This document shows positions 17,121 through 25,370 of a stretch of DNA of 64,000 nucleotides, one piece after another; within the stretch, counting starts at the first letter, position 1, and each line of letters starts with the position of its first letter. The notes under the pieces were generated by a model that did not search any database, was not told where the DNA came from, and saw only the letters and a list, made by a program, of their open reading frames with translations. The stretch covers positions 124,001 to 188,000 of the forward strand of contig NZ_QKNS01000004.1 of NCBI RefSeq assembly GCF_003231285.1. Direction: 5' to 3'. The position numbers and the translations under genes are program-made. The stretch is from Hymenobacter sediminis. GTDB taxonomy: Bacteria; Bacteroidota; Bacteroidia; Cytophagales; Hymenobacteraceae.

Positions 17121-18224
17121 TCAGGCAAAGAACGTCGCTATAGCCGCGGCAACTATGCTTACGTGCTCCTCGGTCATGCCGGGCCAGAGCGGCAGGCTCA
17201 GGCAGGTGGCGGCTAGTTCTTCGGCAACCGGTAAAGACCCTTGTTGGTAGCCCAGGTGTTGGTAGGCGTGCTGTAGATGTGGCGGAACAGGATAGTGGAT
17301 CAAGGTAGCAATGCCCTCAGCGGCCAAGTGCTGCTGCAGGGCATCACGCTGTGTCGTACGAATGACGAAGAGGTGATACACGTGAGTGCTGCCCGCGGAG
17401 GTTTGCGGCAACTGCAGTCCGCTGATGCCAGCCAGCTGCTGCTGGTACCACGCCGCAATTTGCTGGCGCTGCTGGGTCCATTGCTGCAGGTAGCGCAGCT
17501 TCACCAGCAGCACAGCCGCTTGCAGCTCATCGAGGCGGGAGTTGTAGCCAATTACTTCGTTGTAGTACTTCTGCGTGGAACCATAGTTGCGCAGCCTCCG
17601 CAACTCCTGGGCTAGCGTCTCATCGTTGGTGGTTACGGCACCCGCATCGCCCAGCGCGCCTAGGTTTTTACCCGGATAAAAGCTGGTGGCGTTGGCTTGG
17701 CCGAAGCTACCCGTCGGGCGCCCGTAGGCCGTGGCCCCCTGCGCTTGGGCGTTATCTTCTACTACAAGCAGGCTATGACGTTGCGCAACAGCCATAATGG
17801 CCGGCATTTCGCAGGCATGCCCGTACAAGTGAACTGGCATGATGGCGCGGGTACGACCCGTAATGGCGGCTTCTAACTGGGTAGGGTCGAGGTTGTACGT
17901 GCATGGATTGGGCTCTACGGGAACGGGCGTAGCTCCCACGTGCGATACGGCCAGCCACGTAGCAACGTACGTGTTGGAGGGCACCAGCACCTCGTCACCG
18001 GGGCCAATGCCCAGAGCCCGTAGGGCAAGATGTAGTGCATCAAGGCCATTGGCTACCCCCACGCAATGACTCGTTCCGGAGAACAAACCATACGCTGCCT
18101 CAAACTCCTGTACTCGCTGCCCCAATACGTACCACTGCGCATCGTATACCTGAGCCATTGCCGCCAGTATCTCTTCCCGTAGTGGAGTGTGCTGAAAATC
18201 AAAAGAGAGGAAAGGAATATTCAT
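17121..18224 (-). CDS. fdtB: FdtB/QdtB-type sugar 3-aminotransferase
   Basis: A 367-residue DegT family enzyme starting [19 protein letters not shown]; an upstream in-frame ATG adds only five residues. It contains [46 protein letters not shown] with the PLP-ring Asp, and [19 protein letters not shown] with the Schiff-base Lys. The [13 protein letters not shown] motif is shared by FdtB, QdtB and DesV. These transaminate dTDP-3-keto-6-deoxyhexose to dTDP-3-amino-3,6-dideoxyhexose (Fuc3N or Qui3N). The FdtA-type ketoisomerase that would supply its substrate is encoded at 19510-19920, supporting the call. The choice between fucose and quinovose configuration depends on the isomerase and is open. 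Confidence 0.85.
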   Translation of the reverse strand: MNIPFLSFDFQHTPLREEILAAMAQVYDAQWYVLGQRVQEFEAAYGLFSGTSHCVGVANGLDALHLALRALGIGPGDEVLVPSNTYVATWLAVSHVGATPVPVEPNPCTYNLDPTQLEAAITGRTRAIMPVHLYGHACEMPAIMAVAQRHSLLVVEDNAQAQGATAYGRPTGSFGQANATSFYPGKNLGALGDAGAVTTNDETLAQELRRLRNYGSTQKYYNEVIGYNSRLDELQAAVLLVKLRYLQQWTQQRQQIAAWYQQQLAGISGLQLPQTSAGSTHVYHLFVIRTTQRDALQQHLAAEGIATLIHYPVPPHLQHAYQHLGYQQGSLPVAEELAATCLSLPLWPGMTEEHVSIVAAAIATFFA

Positions 18225-18303
18225 AGTACCAGCAGCCAACTTACTTGCTTTCAGTTTTCCGGCACGTTCTTCGTGTGCTCAACAGGGATATATCTGGTAC
18301 AGC

Positions 18304-19225
18304 TTAGCTCCTATGGCCTAACCGCACATCAGGGCTGATGGCAACTTTTACCACGTACAGTGGCCGGTTGCGGGCCGCATCCAGTCCGCGCCATACGTAC
18401 TCGCCAATAATACCCAAGGGCATCATCTAGAAGTTAGACACAAAGAGCAGCACTACCATGAGCATGTTCCAACCGGCAGGCTGGCTGTACCGCTTAGACG
18501 TAGAACCACCAGATATAGTCAGTAGAGCAGCGCTACCCCGCCCAAGCAAATACCAATAACGGAAATAGCCCAGATGGAAAAACGAGAACGACAGGAAAGA
18601 ATTAAGCAGCTTTATCTTCTTGGCTAGGGTCCAGCGCGAGGCACCTATTTCCCGACTTCGGCGCGAGTGAGGAATGTTCACGTAGGGGTAGCCCAGCCAA
18701 GTCATCAGGTAGAATACGTTGTTGTTGCGCTCCTGCACCTGGCGGTCGAACAATACGTAGTCGAAGCCACCCGGCAGAATGTTGAGTAGGGCAAACCGCG
18801 GCATCAGGCCGTGAAACAGTCGGGCAGACAAGATAGCGAATAGTCCCTCCTGCCGGTCTTGGCGGTTACCGATAACCAGCCGGAAGCCCTGCTGCCAATA
18901 CTCGCACATCGTGACCATCAGTTCCGGCGGGCCCTACATATCGGCGGTAATAACTACGTTGCAGTCGCCGGTTGCGTGGGCAATACCGGCCACAATGGCG
19001 TTGTATGGTCCCACGTTACTAGCTAGTGCTACCACTCGCACCCGCTCAGGATGTTGCTGCCGGAAGGCATGCAGAGCCGTCACCGTTCCGTCGCCTGAAG
19101 CATCATCTACCAGCATGTACTCTCCCCCCTGAGAAGACGGGCTTCGTTTGCCACCACCGCATAATAGTAACGGGAATATTCGCCTCGTCAAAGTAGCAAG
19201 GAATGATAACAGAGAGCTTGGGCAT
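18304..19225 (-). pseudogene. Decayed ArnC/DPM-like glycosyltransferase (GT2 with two TM helices)
   Basis: Pieces in order on the minus strand form one polyprenyl-phosphate glycosyltransferase. From the ATG at 19223-19225 comes PKLSVIIPCYFDEANIPVTI. After a frame change near the G6 run (19124-19129) come EYMLVDDASGDGTV and CNVVITADM. Then a TAG at 18934-18936 falls where the family has the Gln of DLQDPPE. Next come VIGNRQDRQEG, GGFDYVLFDRQV, FYLMTWLGYPYVNIP and GASRWTLAKKIKLL. A second TAG at 18427-18429 again replaces a conserved Gln, before MMPLGIIGEYVWRGLDA and a final TAA at 18304-18306. The middle also looks shortened compared with the family. Intact members attach a sugar to undecaprenyl phosphate. 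Confidence 0.88.
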
Positions 19226-19509
19226 GAAAAGGCAGCTACTATGGGAGAATGCGAAATAACTGTATTACACACATACCTTTCTGCAAAATACACCAATTGA
19301 TGACGCTTGTAGCAACACCGACGCACTTTGCATTTTGGTAACAACCTTGTAACTATATTACAACAAGTATAAAATATGACACACTACCACATTAATCTGA
19401 CAGTATGGCAAGCAGGTTTATTCTGAACTGGGCTCTCTGAGGGAAAAAACAGGTAACTGAAGCATACAGGAGCCACCTTTATCATTTCATTTGCCCATTG
19501 ATGCCGCTA
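19226..19509. other. AT-rich intergenic region
   Basis: This 284-base gap lies between the fdtA stop and the ruined glycosyltransferase. I see no ORF, tRNA, exact TAnnTTTG box or strong hairpin in it. It is noticeably more AT-rich than the flanking genes. Confidence 0.5.
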
Positions 19510-19920
19510 CTAGTGGAGTAATTGCTTGCTTATCCGCTGGAACTCTCCATACTCCCGGATATAATCAGCTTCTTGATAGGTAGTAGAAGCCAACGTGAGC
19601 TGCACGGCTCCGGCTGAGTACTGCATAGTATGCCAACAACAGGGCGGGATGTACACGCCTACGTCGGGTCGATCCAGCACAAAGGCCTGCAGTTCCTGGT
19701 TAAGCATTTCGGTCAGAACCACAATGCGCCCGGCTACGGCTACCAGCACGTGTTCCGTGTGATGATGCGCGTGTCGTCCACGGACAATGCTTTCTGGCGT
19801 CTGGTAGGTCCAGAATACCCGCTGCACTGCGAAGGGTACATCCAAGTTTTCAGCTACTGATATAAAACCAGTGTCTGCAGCACCAATGCTAGGAAATGTG
19901 AGTAAGCGAGGAGTATTCAT
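19510..19920 (-). CDS. fdtA: dTDP-4-oxo-6-deoxy-glucose 3,4-ketoisomerase (FdtA/QdtA family cupin)
   Basis: A 136-residue single-domain cupin. It has TGFISVAENLDVPF, QRVFWTYQTPESIVRGRHAH, the histidine-rich HAHHHTEHVLVAVAG and the C-terminal VGVYIPPCCWHTMQY. These match the FdtA/QdtA/WxcM-C family, where the paired His of RGxHAH acts in keto isomerisation of dTDP-4-keto-6-deoxyglucose to the 3-keto sugar. It feeds the aminotransferase encoded at 17121-18224, the two being split by a dead glycosyltransferase gene. RmlA and RmlB, which would make the dTDP precursor, are not in this window. A strong terminator lies upstream, so it must have its own promoter, though I see no clear one. Confidence 0.88.
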   Translation of the reverse strand: MNTPRLLTFPSIGAADTGFISVAENLDVPFAVQRVFWTYQTPESIVRGRHAHHHTEHVLVAVAGRIVVLTEMLNQELQAFVLDRPDVGVYIPPCCWHTMQYSAGAVQLTLASTTYQEADYIREYGEFQRISKQLLH

Positions 19921-19960
19921 ACATCTGCCAATACACTTGGCAATTCTCTGCGAAAAATAA

Positions 19961-19993
19961 GAAAAGCCGGCTGATAAAAGCAGCCGGCTTTTC
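19961..19993 (-). terminator. Intrinsic terminator after the UDP-glucuronate decarboxylase gene
   Basis: 13-bp perfect arms, GAAAAGCCGGCTG (19961-19973) and CAGCCGGCTTTTC (19981-19993), with a 7-base loop. On the minus strand the stem runs into CTTTTCTTATTTTT. It lies 21 bases past the stop and separates the UDP-sugar genes from fdtA. Confidence 0.8.
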
Positions 19994-20014
19994 GAAAAGG
20001 GTAGCCCAGAAGGC

Positions 20015-21001
20015 TTAGAAGGTCCGCGGAGTATTATCTACTTGGCCGGTTACTACTCCGGGTACATGCTCGCGGAAGTACTCCAGGGTGCGGCGCAGGC
20101 CCTCGGCCCGGTCTACCTTCGGCTCCCAGCCCAGCACTTCTTTCGCCTTGGTAATGTCGGGGCGGCGCTTCATGGGGTCGTTTTCGGGCAGCGGGCGATA
20201 GTCGGGCTTGAACTCGACGCCGGTGAGACGGGCAATTTCTTCGCCGAACTCCTTGATGGTAATTTCCGAGGGGTTGCCGATGTTCACGGGCAGGTGGTAG
20301 TCGCTCAGTAGCAGACGGTAAATGCCTTCAATCAGGTCATCGACGTAGCAGAACGAGCGGGTTTGCGAACCGTCGCCGAATACCGTTAGATTCTCGCCAC
20401 GCAGGGCCTGCGAGAGAAAGGCGGGTAGTACGCGACCATCGTTGAGGCGCATGCGCGGACCGTAGGTATTGAAGATGCGAACAATACGGGTTTCTAGGCC
20501 GTGGTGGTTGTGGTAGGCCATGGTAATGGCTTCCTGGAAACGCTTGGCCTCGTCGTAGCAACCCCGGGGGCCTACCGGGTTTACGTTTCCGAAGTATTCC
20601 TCCACTTGGGGGTGAATTTCTGGGTCTCCGTATACTTCCGAGGTACTAGCAATCAGCATGCGGGCCCCCTTCACCCGGGCCAGGCCCAGCAGGTTGTGGG
20701 TGCCCAGGGAACCAACCTTCAGGGTTTGGATGGGAATTTTGAGGTAGTCAATGGGCGAAGCCGGCGAGGCGAAATGCAGGATGTAATCCAGTTTGCCGGG
20801 CACAAACACAAACTTCGACACATCGTGATGATGAAACTCGAAATTTTCTTTGCCGAACAGATGCTGAATGTTTTCCAAGTCACCCGTTACCAGGTTGTCC
20901 ATGGCAATAACATGGTAGCCCTCCGCTAGGAACCGGTCGCAAAGGTGGGAGCCTAGGAAGCCTGCTCCACCGGTAATCAATACGCGTTTTTTGTCAGACA
21001 T
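20015..21001 (-). CDS. uxs: UDP-glucuronate decarboxylase (UDP-xylose synthase)
   Basis: A 328-residue extended SDR enzyme. It has the NAD-binding [41 protein letters not shown] with the catalytic Ser/Thr, [11 protein letters not shown] with Tyr-x3-Lys, and [10 protein letters not shown]. ASPASPxxY and the [12 protein letters not shown] combination are hallmarks of UXS rather than of 4-epimerases or dTDP-glucose dehydratase. It converts UDP-glucuronate to UDP-xylose by oxidation, decarboxylation and re-reduction with bound NAD. The substrate is made by the adjacent ugd product, 90 bases upstream in the same orientation. A strong terminator follows. Confidence 0.93.
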   Translation of the reverse strand: MSDKKRVLITGGAGFLGSHLCDRFLAEGYHVIAMDNLVTGDLENIQHLFGKENFEFHHHDVSKFVFVPGKLDYILHFASPASPIDYLKIPIQTLKVGSLGTHNLLGLARVKGARMLIASTSEVYGDPEIHPQVEEYFGNVNPVGPRGCYDEAKRFQEAITMAYHNHHGLETRIVRIFNTYGPRMRLNDGRVLPAFLSQALRGENLTVFGDGSQTRSFCYVDDLIEGIYRLLLSDYHLPVNIGNPSEITIKEFGEEIARLTGVEFKPDYRPLPENDPMKRRPDITKAKEVLGWEPKVDRAEGLRRTLEYFREHVPGVVTGQVDNTPRTF

Positions 21002-21091
21002 ATACTTGTCGCTTAGTCGTTGCTGAAAAGTAGGCCGGTAGCAGGAGTCATACTTAAGTTGTGTTTAAGCCATACTCGAGCCATGCCTAGG

Positions 21092-22435
21092 CTATGCTTG
21101 AACCGGCTCGTGATGGGCGGTTTTGATGCCGATGCAGTGGTAGGCGTAGCCAGCAGTCTGCAGTTCAGCTGCATCATAGATGTTGCGACCATCGAAGATA
21201 ACCTTCTGCTTCAGCAAGCGGCTCATTACCTCGAAATTCGGCACGCGGAACTCCGGCCATTCAGTTACTACTAGTAGCGCATCGGCGTCAATCAATGCCT
21301 CCATCTGGTCCTTAGCATAGGTCACTTTGTCGCCAAGCGAGTGCTTGGCTTCCTCCATCGCTACGGGGTCATACACTGATACGGTGCAGCCTTCTGCCAG
21401 CAGCTTGTCGATGATAACCAGCGAAGGAGCCTCGCGCATGTCATCGGTTTTAGGCTTAAAGGACAGGCCCCATACGGCCATTTTCTTACCTTTCAAATCG
21501 CCGCCGAAGTGTTTCTGCACTTTGTTGAACAGCACTTCCTTCTGCCCCTCATTCACGCTTTCAACGGCTTGCAGCACCTGCATCTGGTAGCCGTTTTCAG
21601 CAGCCGTCTTGATGAGGGCTTTTACATCTTTAGGGAAGCAGGAGCCGCCGTAACCGATACCTGGGTAGATGAACTTAGTGCCAATTCGGGCATCGGAACC
21701 GATACCCTTGCGCACCATGTTAACGTCGGCACCCATGATTTCGCAGAGGTTGGCAATATCGTTCATGAACGAAATCTTGGTAGCTAACATCGAGTTAGCA
21801 GCGTATTTCGTCATTTCCGCCGACGGGATATCCATGAAAATAATGGGGTGACCGTTGAGCAGGAAGGGCTTGTAGAGGCGGCTCATTACCTCTTCAGCGC
21901 GCTCCGACGATACGCCTACCACAATACGGTCAGGCTTCAGGAAATCATCAATAGCGGCGCCTTCTTTCAGGAACTCTGGGTTCGAGGCTACATCGAACTC
22001 GATATCCTCACCACGACGGGCCAATGCGTCCTCAATTTCTTTGCGAACCTTGGCAGCTGTACCCACTGGCACCGTGCTCTTCGTGACGATGACACCATAA
22101 CTGGTCATGTTCTCCCCAATTTCGCGGGCTACAGCTAGCACGTATTTCAGGTCTGCAGAGCCATCTTCGCCGGGAGGAGTGCCTACGGCAATAAAGGCTA
22201 CGTCGCAGCCCTTGATAGCCTCGCTGAGCTTAGTGGAGAAATGCAAACGGCCGGCAGCAACATTGCGCGAAACCATTTCTTCCAGACCAGGCTCGTAGAT
22301 GGGCAAGATACCTTTGTGCAGGTTATCAATCTTGCGCTGGTCAATGTCGATACAAGTTACGTCGATGCCTACCTCGGCAAAACAGGTTCCTGTTACGAGG
22401 CCGACGTACCCGGTGCCTACTACTGCAATTTTCAT
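21092..22435 (-). CDS. ugd: UDP-glucose 6-dehydrogenase
   Basis: A 447-residue enzyme. The start is set at MKIAVVGTGYVGLVTGTCF, where the Rossmann fold begins. It has the NAD motif GTGYVG, VAFIAVGTPPGEDG, IVTKSTVPVGTA, NPEFLKEGAAIDDF, and the catalytic cysteine in GYGGSCFPKDVKAL, plus MAVWGLSFKPKTDDMREAPS in the UDP-binding domain. It oxidises UDP-glucose twice to UDP-glucuronate. Paired with uxs it commits the locus to UDP-GlcA and UDP-xylose. A short palindrome (GAGCCTT and AAGGCTC, 22464-22478) sits 28 bases upstream, purpose unknown. Confidence 0.95.
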   Translation of the reverse strand: MKIAVVGTGYVGLVTGTCFAEVGIDVTCIDIDQRKIDNLHKGILPIYEPGLEEMVSRNVAAGRLHFSTKLSEAIKGCDVAFIAVGTPPGEDGSADLKYVLAVAREIGENMTSYGVIVTKSTVPVGTAAKVRKEIEDALARRGEDIEFDVASNPEFLKEGAAIDDFLKPDRIVVGVSSERAEEVMSRLYKPFLLNGHPIIFMDIPSAEMTKYAANSMLATKISFMNDIANLCEIMGADVNMVRKGIGSDARIGTKFIYPGIGYGGSCFPKDVKALIKTAAENGYQMQVLQAVESVNEGQKEVLFNKVQKHFGGDLKGKKMAVWGLSFKPKTDDMREAPSLVIIDKLLAEGCTVSVYDPVAMEEAKHSLGDKVTYAKDQMEALIDADALLVVTEWPEFRVPNFEVMSRLLKQKVIFDGRNIYDAAELQTAGYAYHCIGIKTAHHEPVQA

Positions 22436-22658
22436 GTAAGTGGGAAAATAAGGGGGAAAGAAAGAGCCTTTAAGGCTCACCATGAAAGCGAAGTGGTTTG
22501 GCTTGTAAGGATAGGCTTATCAGCACTATCCTATATCAGTGCATAAGGTGTTATTCCGTATAGATACCTCACGGATAGTTAGAGCGCGCACTTTTTTGCT
22601 GTGCGGTTAAGCTAATGCGAATGCCATGCAGAATTATCAGTAGCCGTCGCTCTCGTAT

Positions 22659-24566
22659 TTATTCCATCATATGTTTTTTCCACCACCACTGGAAGACTAT
22701 CAGGGCCCAAATGCGGGCATGTACGTCGCCGGGACTGGAGGAGAATAATTGGCGCTTCAGCCCCTGGATGGCTTCTACATCAAATACGCCTTGGGCTTCA
22801 ATAAACGCATCTGATAGCAGGTCGTCCTCAATCAGAGGACGAAGCTCACCACGGAACCACTTGAGTAAGGGCACCTCGAAACCATGCTTGGGGCGCTTGT
22901 ACAGCTCCTCAGGGAGCATGGGCCGGAAAGCGTCCTGCACAATTTTCTTTTTCATCTTGCCGTCAATCTTACTGGAGACAGGCAAGGAAAAGGCGAAGCG
23001 CACTACGTTGGGGTCGAGGAAGGGCGGACGCACCTCCAAGGAGTTAGCCATACTCATCAAATCTACCTTGGCGAGCATGTCATAGGGTAGCACCATTTTG
23101 GTGTCCGTGAGCAGCACCTCGTTCAGGTCACCATCGGCGTGAAGATCCGCCAGCAAATCCTTCCGGCGCTTTTCGGCCAGCTTCTTCCCTACTTTCCGGC
23201 GGGAGGCAGAGTTAAGCAATGAGCGAGCATCTTTTTCTGAGGCAAACGAAGCCCAGTCCCAATACCGATCTTTCGGGCCCGAGAGCATACCCCTAGAGAA
23301 CCGCTGAAACTGCCGCACTTTGTTACCAAAGAAGGAGTTACGCGACTTAGGCAGAATATCCCAGAGTAGGTTCAGGCCAGTTACGGCTTCTGCTTTAAAG
23401 CCGCCTTGCCGCACCTGAAACTCGCCCATGTGCTTATTGTAGCCTGCGAACAGCTCATCGGCTCCGTCGCCTGATAGGGCTACGGTTACCTTCTCGCGGG
23501 TACGCTTGCTAAGAATATATACAGCCAGTGCGGAGGAGTCGGCGAAGGGCTCGTCGATATAGTTCAGAACGTCGAAGATGTGATCATAGAGGTCCTGGTT
23601 GGTAAGAGAAAATACCGTGTGGTTCGTCTTATATTTATCCGCAACCAGCTTGGCATATTTCGTTTCGTCGAAGAAAGGTTCATCACGGTACCCAATGCTG
23701 AACGTGTTCAGATGTTGTGTATGGCGCGAAGCCAAAGCCACGATAACCGACGAATCGATGCCGCCGCTGAGGAAGGCACCCAGGGGCACATCGGCCACGA
23801 GGCGGCGGGCAGTGGCGTCGTCGAGCAGATCTACCAACTTGGCCTGCTGTTGCTCGTAGCTCAGCTTGTTACGTTCAGCTTTCTTGGCATCGTAAGGCAC
23901 CTTATACCAACGCTTCTTCACTACCTTCTTACCCTTTACATAGAGGTAGTGACCGGGCAGGAGCTTTTTTACGCCTTTGAAAATGGTAGCCGGACCCGGA
24001 ATGTAGTTGAGCTGCAGGTAGTGGCTCAGCGATACGTAATCAAGCTTACGCGGCACGCCCAACGCCAGCAATGACTTCATCTCGGATGCAAACAGCAGCT
24101 TGTCCTCGTCGCGGTAAACCAGTAGAGGCTTCTCCCCCATTCGGTCGCGGGCTAAGAACACAGAGTCTTCTTCCTTGTCGAAAATAGCAAAGTCGAAGAA
24201 GCCATTCAGTTTCTTAAGAAAGTTGCGCCCTTCCGATATATAAAGGTGCAGAACCACCTCTGTATCGGTCTGGGAGTGGAAGCGGTGGCCTTTGCTGACC
24301 AGCTTCTGCCGCAGTTCCTTGAAATTGAAAATCTCCCCATTGAACACGATGGTATAGCGGCCCGACTCATCGGTCATGGGCTGGTTGCCATCAGCAGTCA
24401 GGTCGAGAATGGCCAACCGACGGAAGCCTAGCCCACACCGCTCGTAGGCAAAGTGCCCCTGCGAATCGGGGCCACGGCTTACAATAGCGTCAGTTGAGGC
24501 GCGCAGGGAAGCCAGCGAGCTGCGGCCTGCATCAGTAAAAGCGAATACTCCGGAGATTCCACACAT
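22659..24566 (-). CDS. asnB: Glutamine-dependent asparagine synthase-like amidotransferase (AsnB family), copy 2
   Basis: A 635-residue enzyme. The start is set at MCGISGVFAF so that Cys2 becomes the nucleophile of the glutaminase domain. The glutaminase half has RGPDSQG and FNGEIFN. The synthetase half has the P-loop SGGIDS at 267-272, DEPFADSSALAVYIL and SGDGADELFAGYNKH. The overall architecture is the same as copy 1, but the two are clearly diverged. It heads the minus-strand locus, just upstream of ugd, so a role in amidating a uronic acid is possible, while plain asparagine synthesis is the conservative reading. An exact TAnnTTTG box lies 8 bases before the ATG. Confidence 0.88.
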   Translation of the reverse strand: MCGISGVFAFTDAGRSSLASLRASTDAIVSRGPDSQGHFAYERCGLGFRRLAILDLTADGNQPMTDESGRYTIVFNGEIFNFKELRQKLVSKGHRFHSQTDTEVVLHLYISEGRNFLKKLNGFFDFAIFDKEEDSVFLARDRMGEKPLLVYRDEDKLLFASEMKSLLALGVPRKLDYVSLSHYLQLNYIPGPATIFKGVKKLLPGHYLYVKGKKVVKKRWYKVPYDAKKAERNKLSYEQQQAKLVDLLDDATARRLVADVPLGAFLSGGIDSSVIVALASRHTQHLNTFSIGYRDEPFFDETKYAKLVADKYKTNHTVFSLTNQDLYDHIFDVLNYIDEPFADSSALAVYILSKRTREKVTVALSGDGADELFAGYNKHMGEFQVRQGGFKAEAVTGLNLLWDILPKSRNSFFGNKVRQFQRFSRGMLSGPKDRYWDWASFASEKDARSLLNSASRRKVGKKLAEKRRKDLLADLHADGDLNEVLLTDTKMVLPYDMLAKVDLMSMANSLEVRPPFLDPNVVRFAFSLPVSSKIDGKMKKKIVQDAFRPMLPEELYKRPKHGFEVPLLKWFRGELRPLIEDDLLSDAFIEAQGVFDVEAIQGLKRQLFSSSPGDVHARIWALIVFQWWWKKHMME

Positions 24567-24574
24567 AAGGCGGG

Positions 24575-24582
24575 CAAAAGTA
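24575..24582 (-). promoter_or_regulatory. TAnnTTTG -7 element immediately before asnB copy 2
   Basis: TACTTTTG on the minus strand, ending 8 bases before the ATG at 24566. With the usual few-base distance from box to transcription start, the mRNA would begin at or within a few bases of the start codon. No good -33 TTG at 19-21 bases; a TTG lies 23 bases away. Confidence 0.5.
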
Positions 24583-24692
24583 CGAACTATCAGGACTTGA
24601 GTTTCCAAAAACTACAAGGTCGCGCCCGCAACCAAAGCCGTGCCACGTTAGTACATAACTCAGGAATAGTTGTTCCCCAACCCTACCCCACC

Positions 24693-25223
24693 ATGACGCT
24701 ACAAGATCAACTGAGTCTGCAAAAAGAATTTGAAGCCGCTGTATCCCGGGTTGACAACCTCCCCGGCGACCAAGCCGCTGCACATATGACCGACCTCTAT
24801 GGCCTATATAAACAAGCCACCGAGGGCGACCATGACACCAAGGGCGATGAAGTAGGCGACGATACCCCCGACAACCCGAGCGGCCCCAAAGGTATGTCCC
24901 AGGCGCAATGGGATGCCTGGAGCAAGTTTAAAGGTGTTAGTCAGGATGATGCCCGCCGCCAGTACATCCAGAAAGTAAACGAAGTGGCTGGCCCAGTAGG
25001 CGAGAAAACAACCATCATTACCGGCAATGGCCAGCCCGCTACCGGCTCTCAAGTTGGCGGTGCCGACTCTGCTTCGGGTCCTGAGGTGCAGGCTAATGAC
25101 AACACGACCCTCGCCCAGCAACCCACTACCCAACCTGGCGTTTCGCAAGGTGGCCTACGCGGCGACATTACGGCTGGTGCTCCTTACGGTGGTGAAGACA
25201 AGCTAAAGGGCGACCAGAGCTAA
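24693..25223 (+). CDS. Acyl-CoA-binding protein with acidic insert and disordered tail
   Basis: A 176-residue protein. The start is set at MTLQDQLSLQKEFEAAV, where homology begins. Residues 6-98 are an ACBP four-helix bundle: LQKEFEAAVSRVDNLPG, LYGLYKQATEGD, then WDAWSKFKGVSQDDARRQYI and QKVNEV. YKQAT and WDAW-KG are the acyl-CoA-binding positions. Between GD and WDAW there are about ten more residues than in animal ACBP, rich in Asp/Glu. Residues from about 105 on are low-complexity Gly/Thr/Gln-rich and probably disordered. The protein should be cytosolic, buffering acyl-CoA esters. ACBP is uncommon in bacteria but known in several Bacteroidota. Confidence 0.85.
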   Translation: MTLQDQLSLQKEFEAAVSRVDNLPGDQAAAHMTDLYGLYKQATEGDHDTKGDEVGDDTPDNPSGPKGMSQAQWDAWSKFKGVSQDDARRQYIQKVNEVAGPVGEKTTIITGNGQPATGSQVGGADSASGPEVQANDNTTLAQQPTTQPGVSQGGLRGDITAGAPYGGEDKLKGDQS

Positions 25224-25268
25224 TCACAGATTAAAACGGATTCATCTCATTTCGCGGATTCGTTTGTC

Positions 25269-25330
25269 TTCTGATAATAACATAAAAGCGGCCACCTGAT
25301 TAGGTGGCCGCTTTTATGTTATTATCAGAA
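25269..25330. terminator. Bidirectional terminator with 28-bp perfect arms
   Basis: An exactly palindromic 62-base segment with 28-bp arms (25269-25296 and 25303-25330) around a TGATTA loop. The core is AAAAGCGGCCACC / GGTGGCCGCTTTT, flanked by A/T-rich arms giving U runs on both strands. It lies between the convergent ACBP and glcD genes. Confidence 0.9.
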
Positions 25331-25370
25331 CTTAAAATGTAAAATCCTATGAATCCTTTCCAATTAGTGA

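Noticed and set aside
18427..18918. A stand-alone 163-residue gene
   Set aside because: It is the middle of the ArnC-like pseudogene, bounded by two TAG codons and continuous in homology with both sides.
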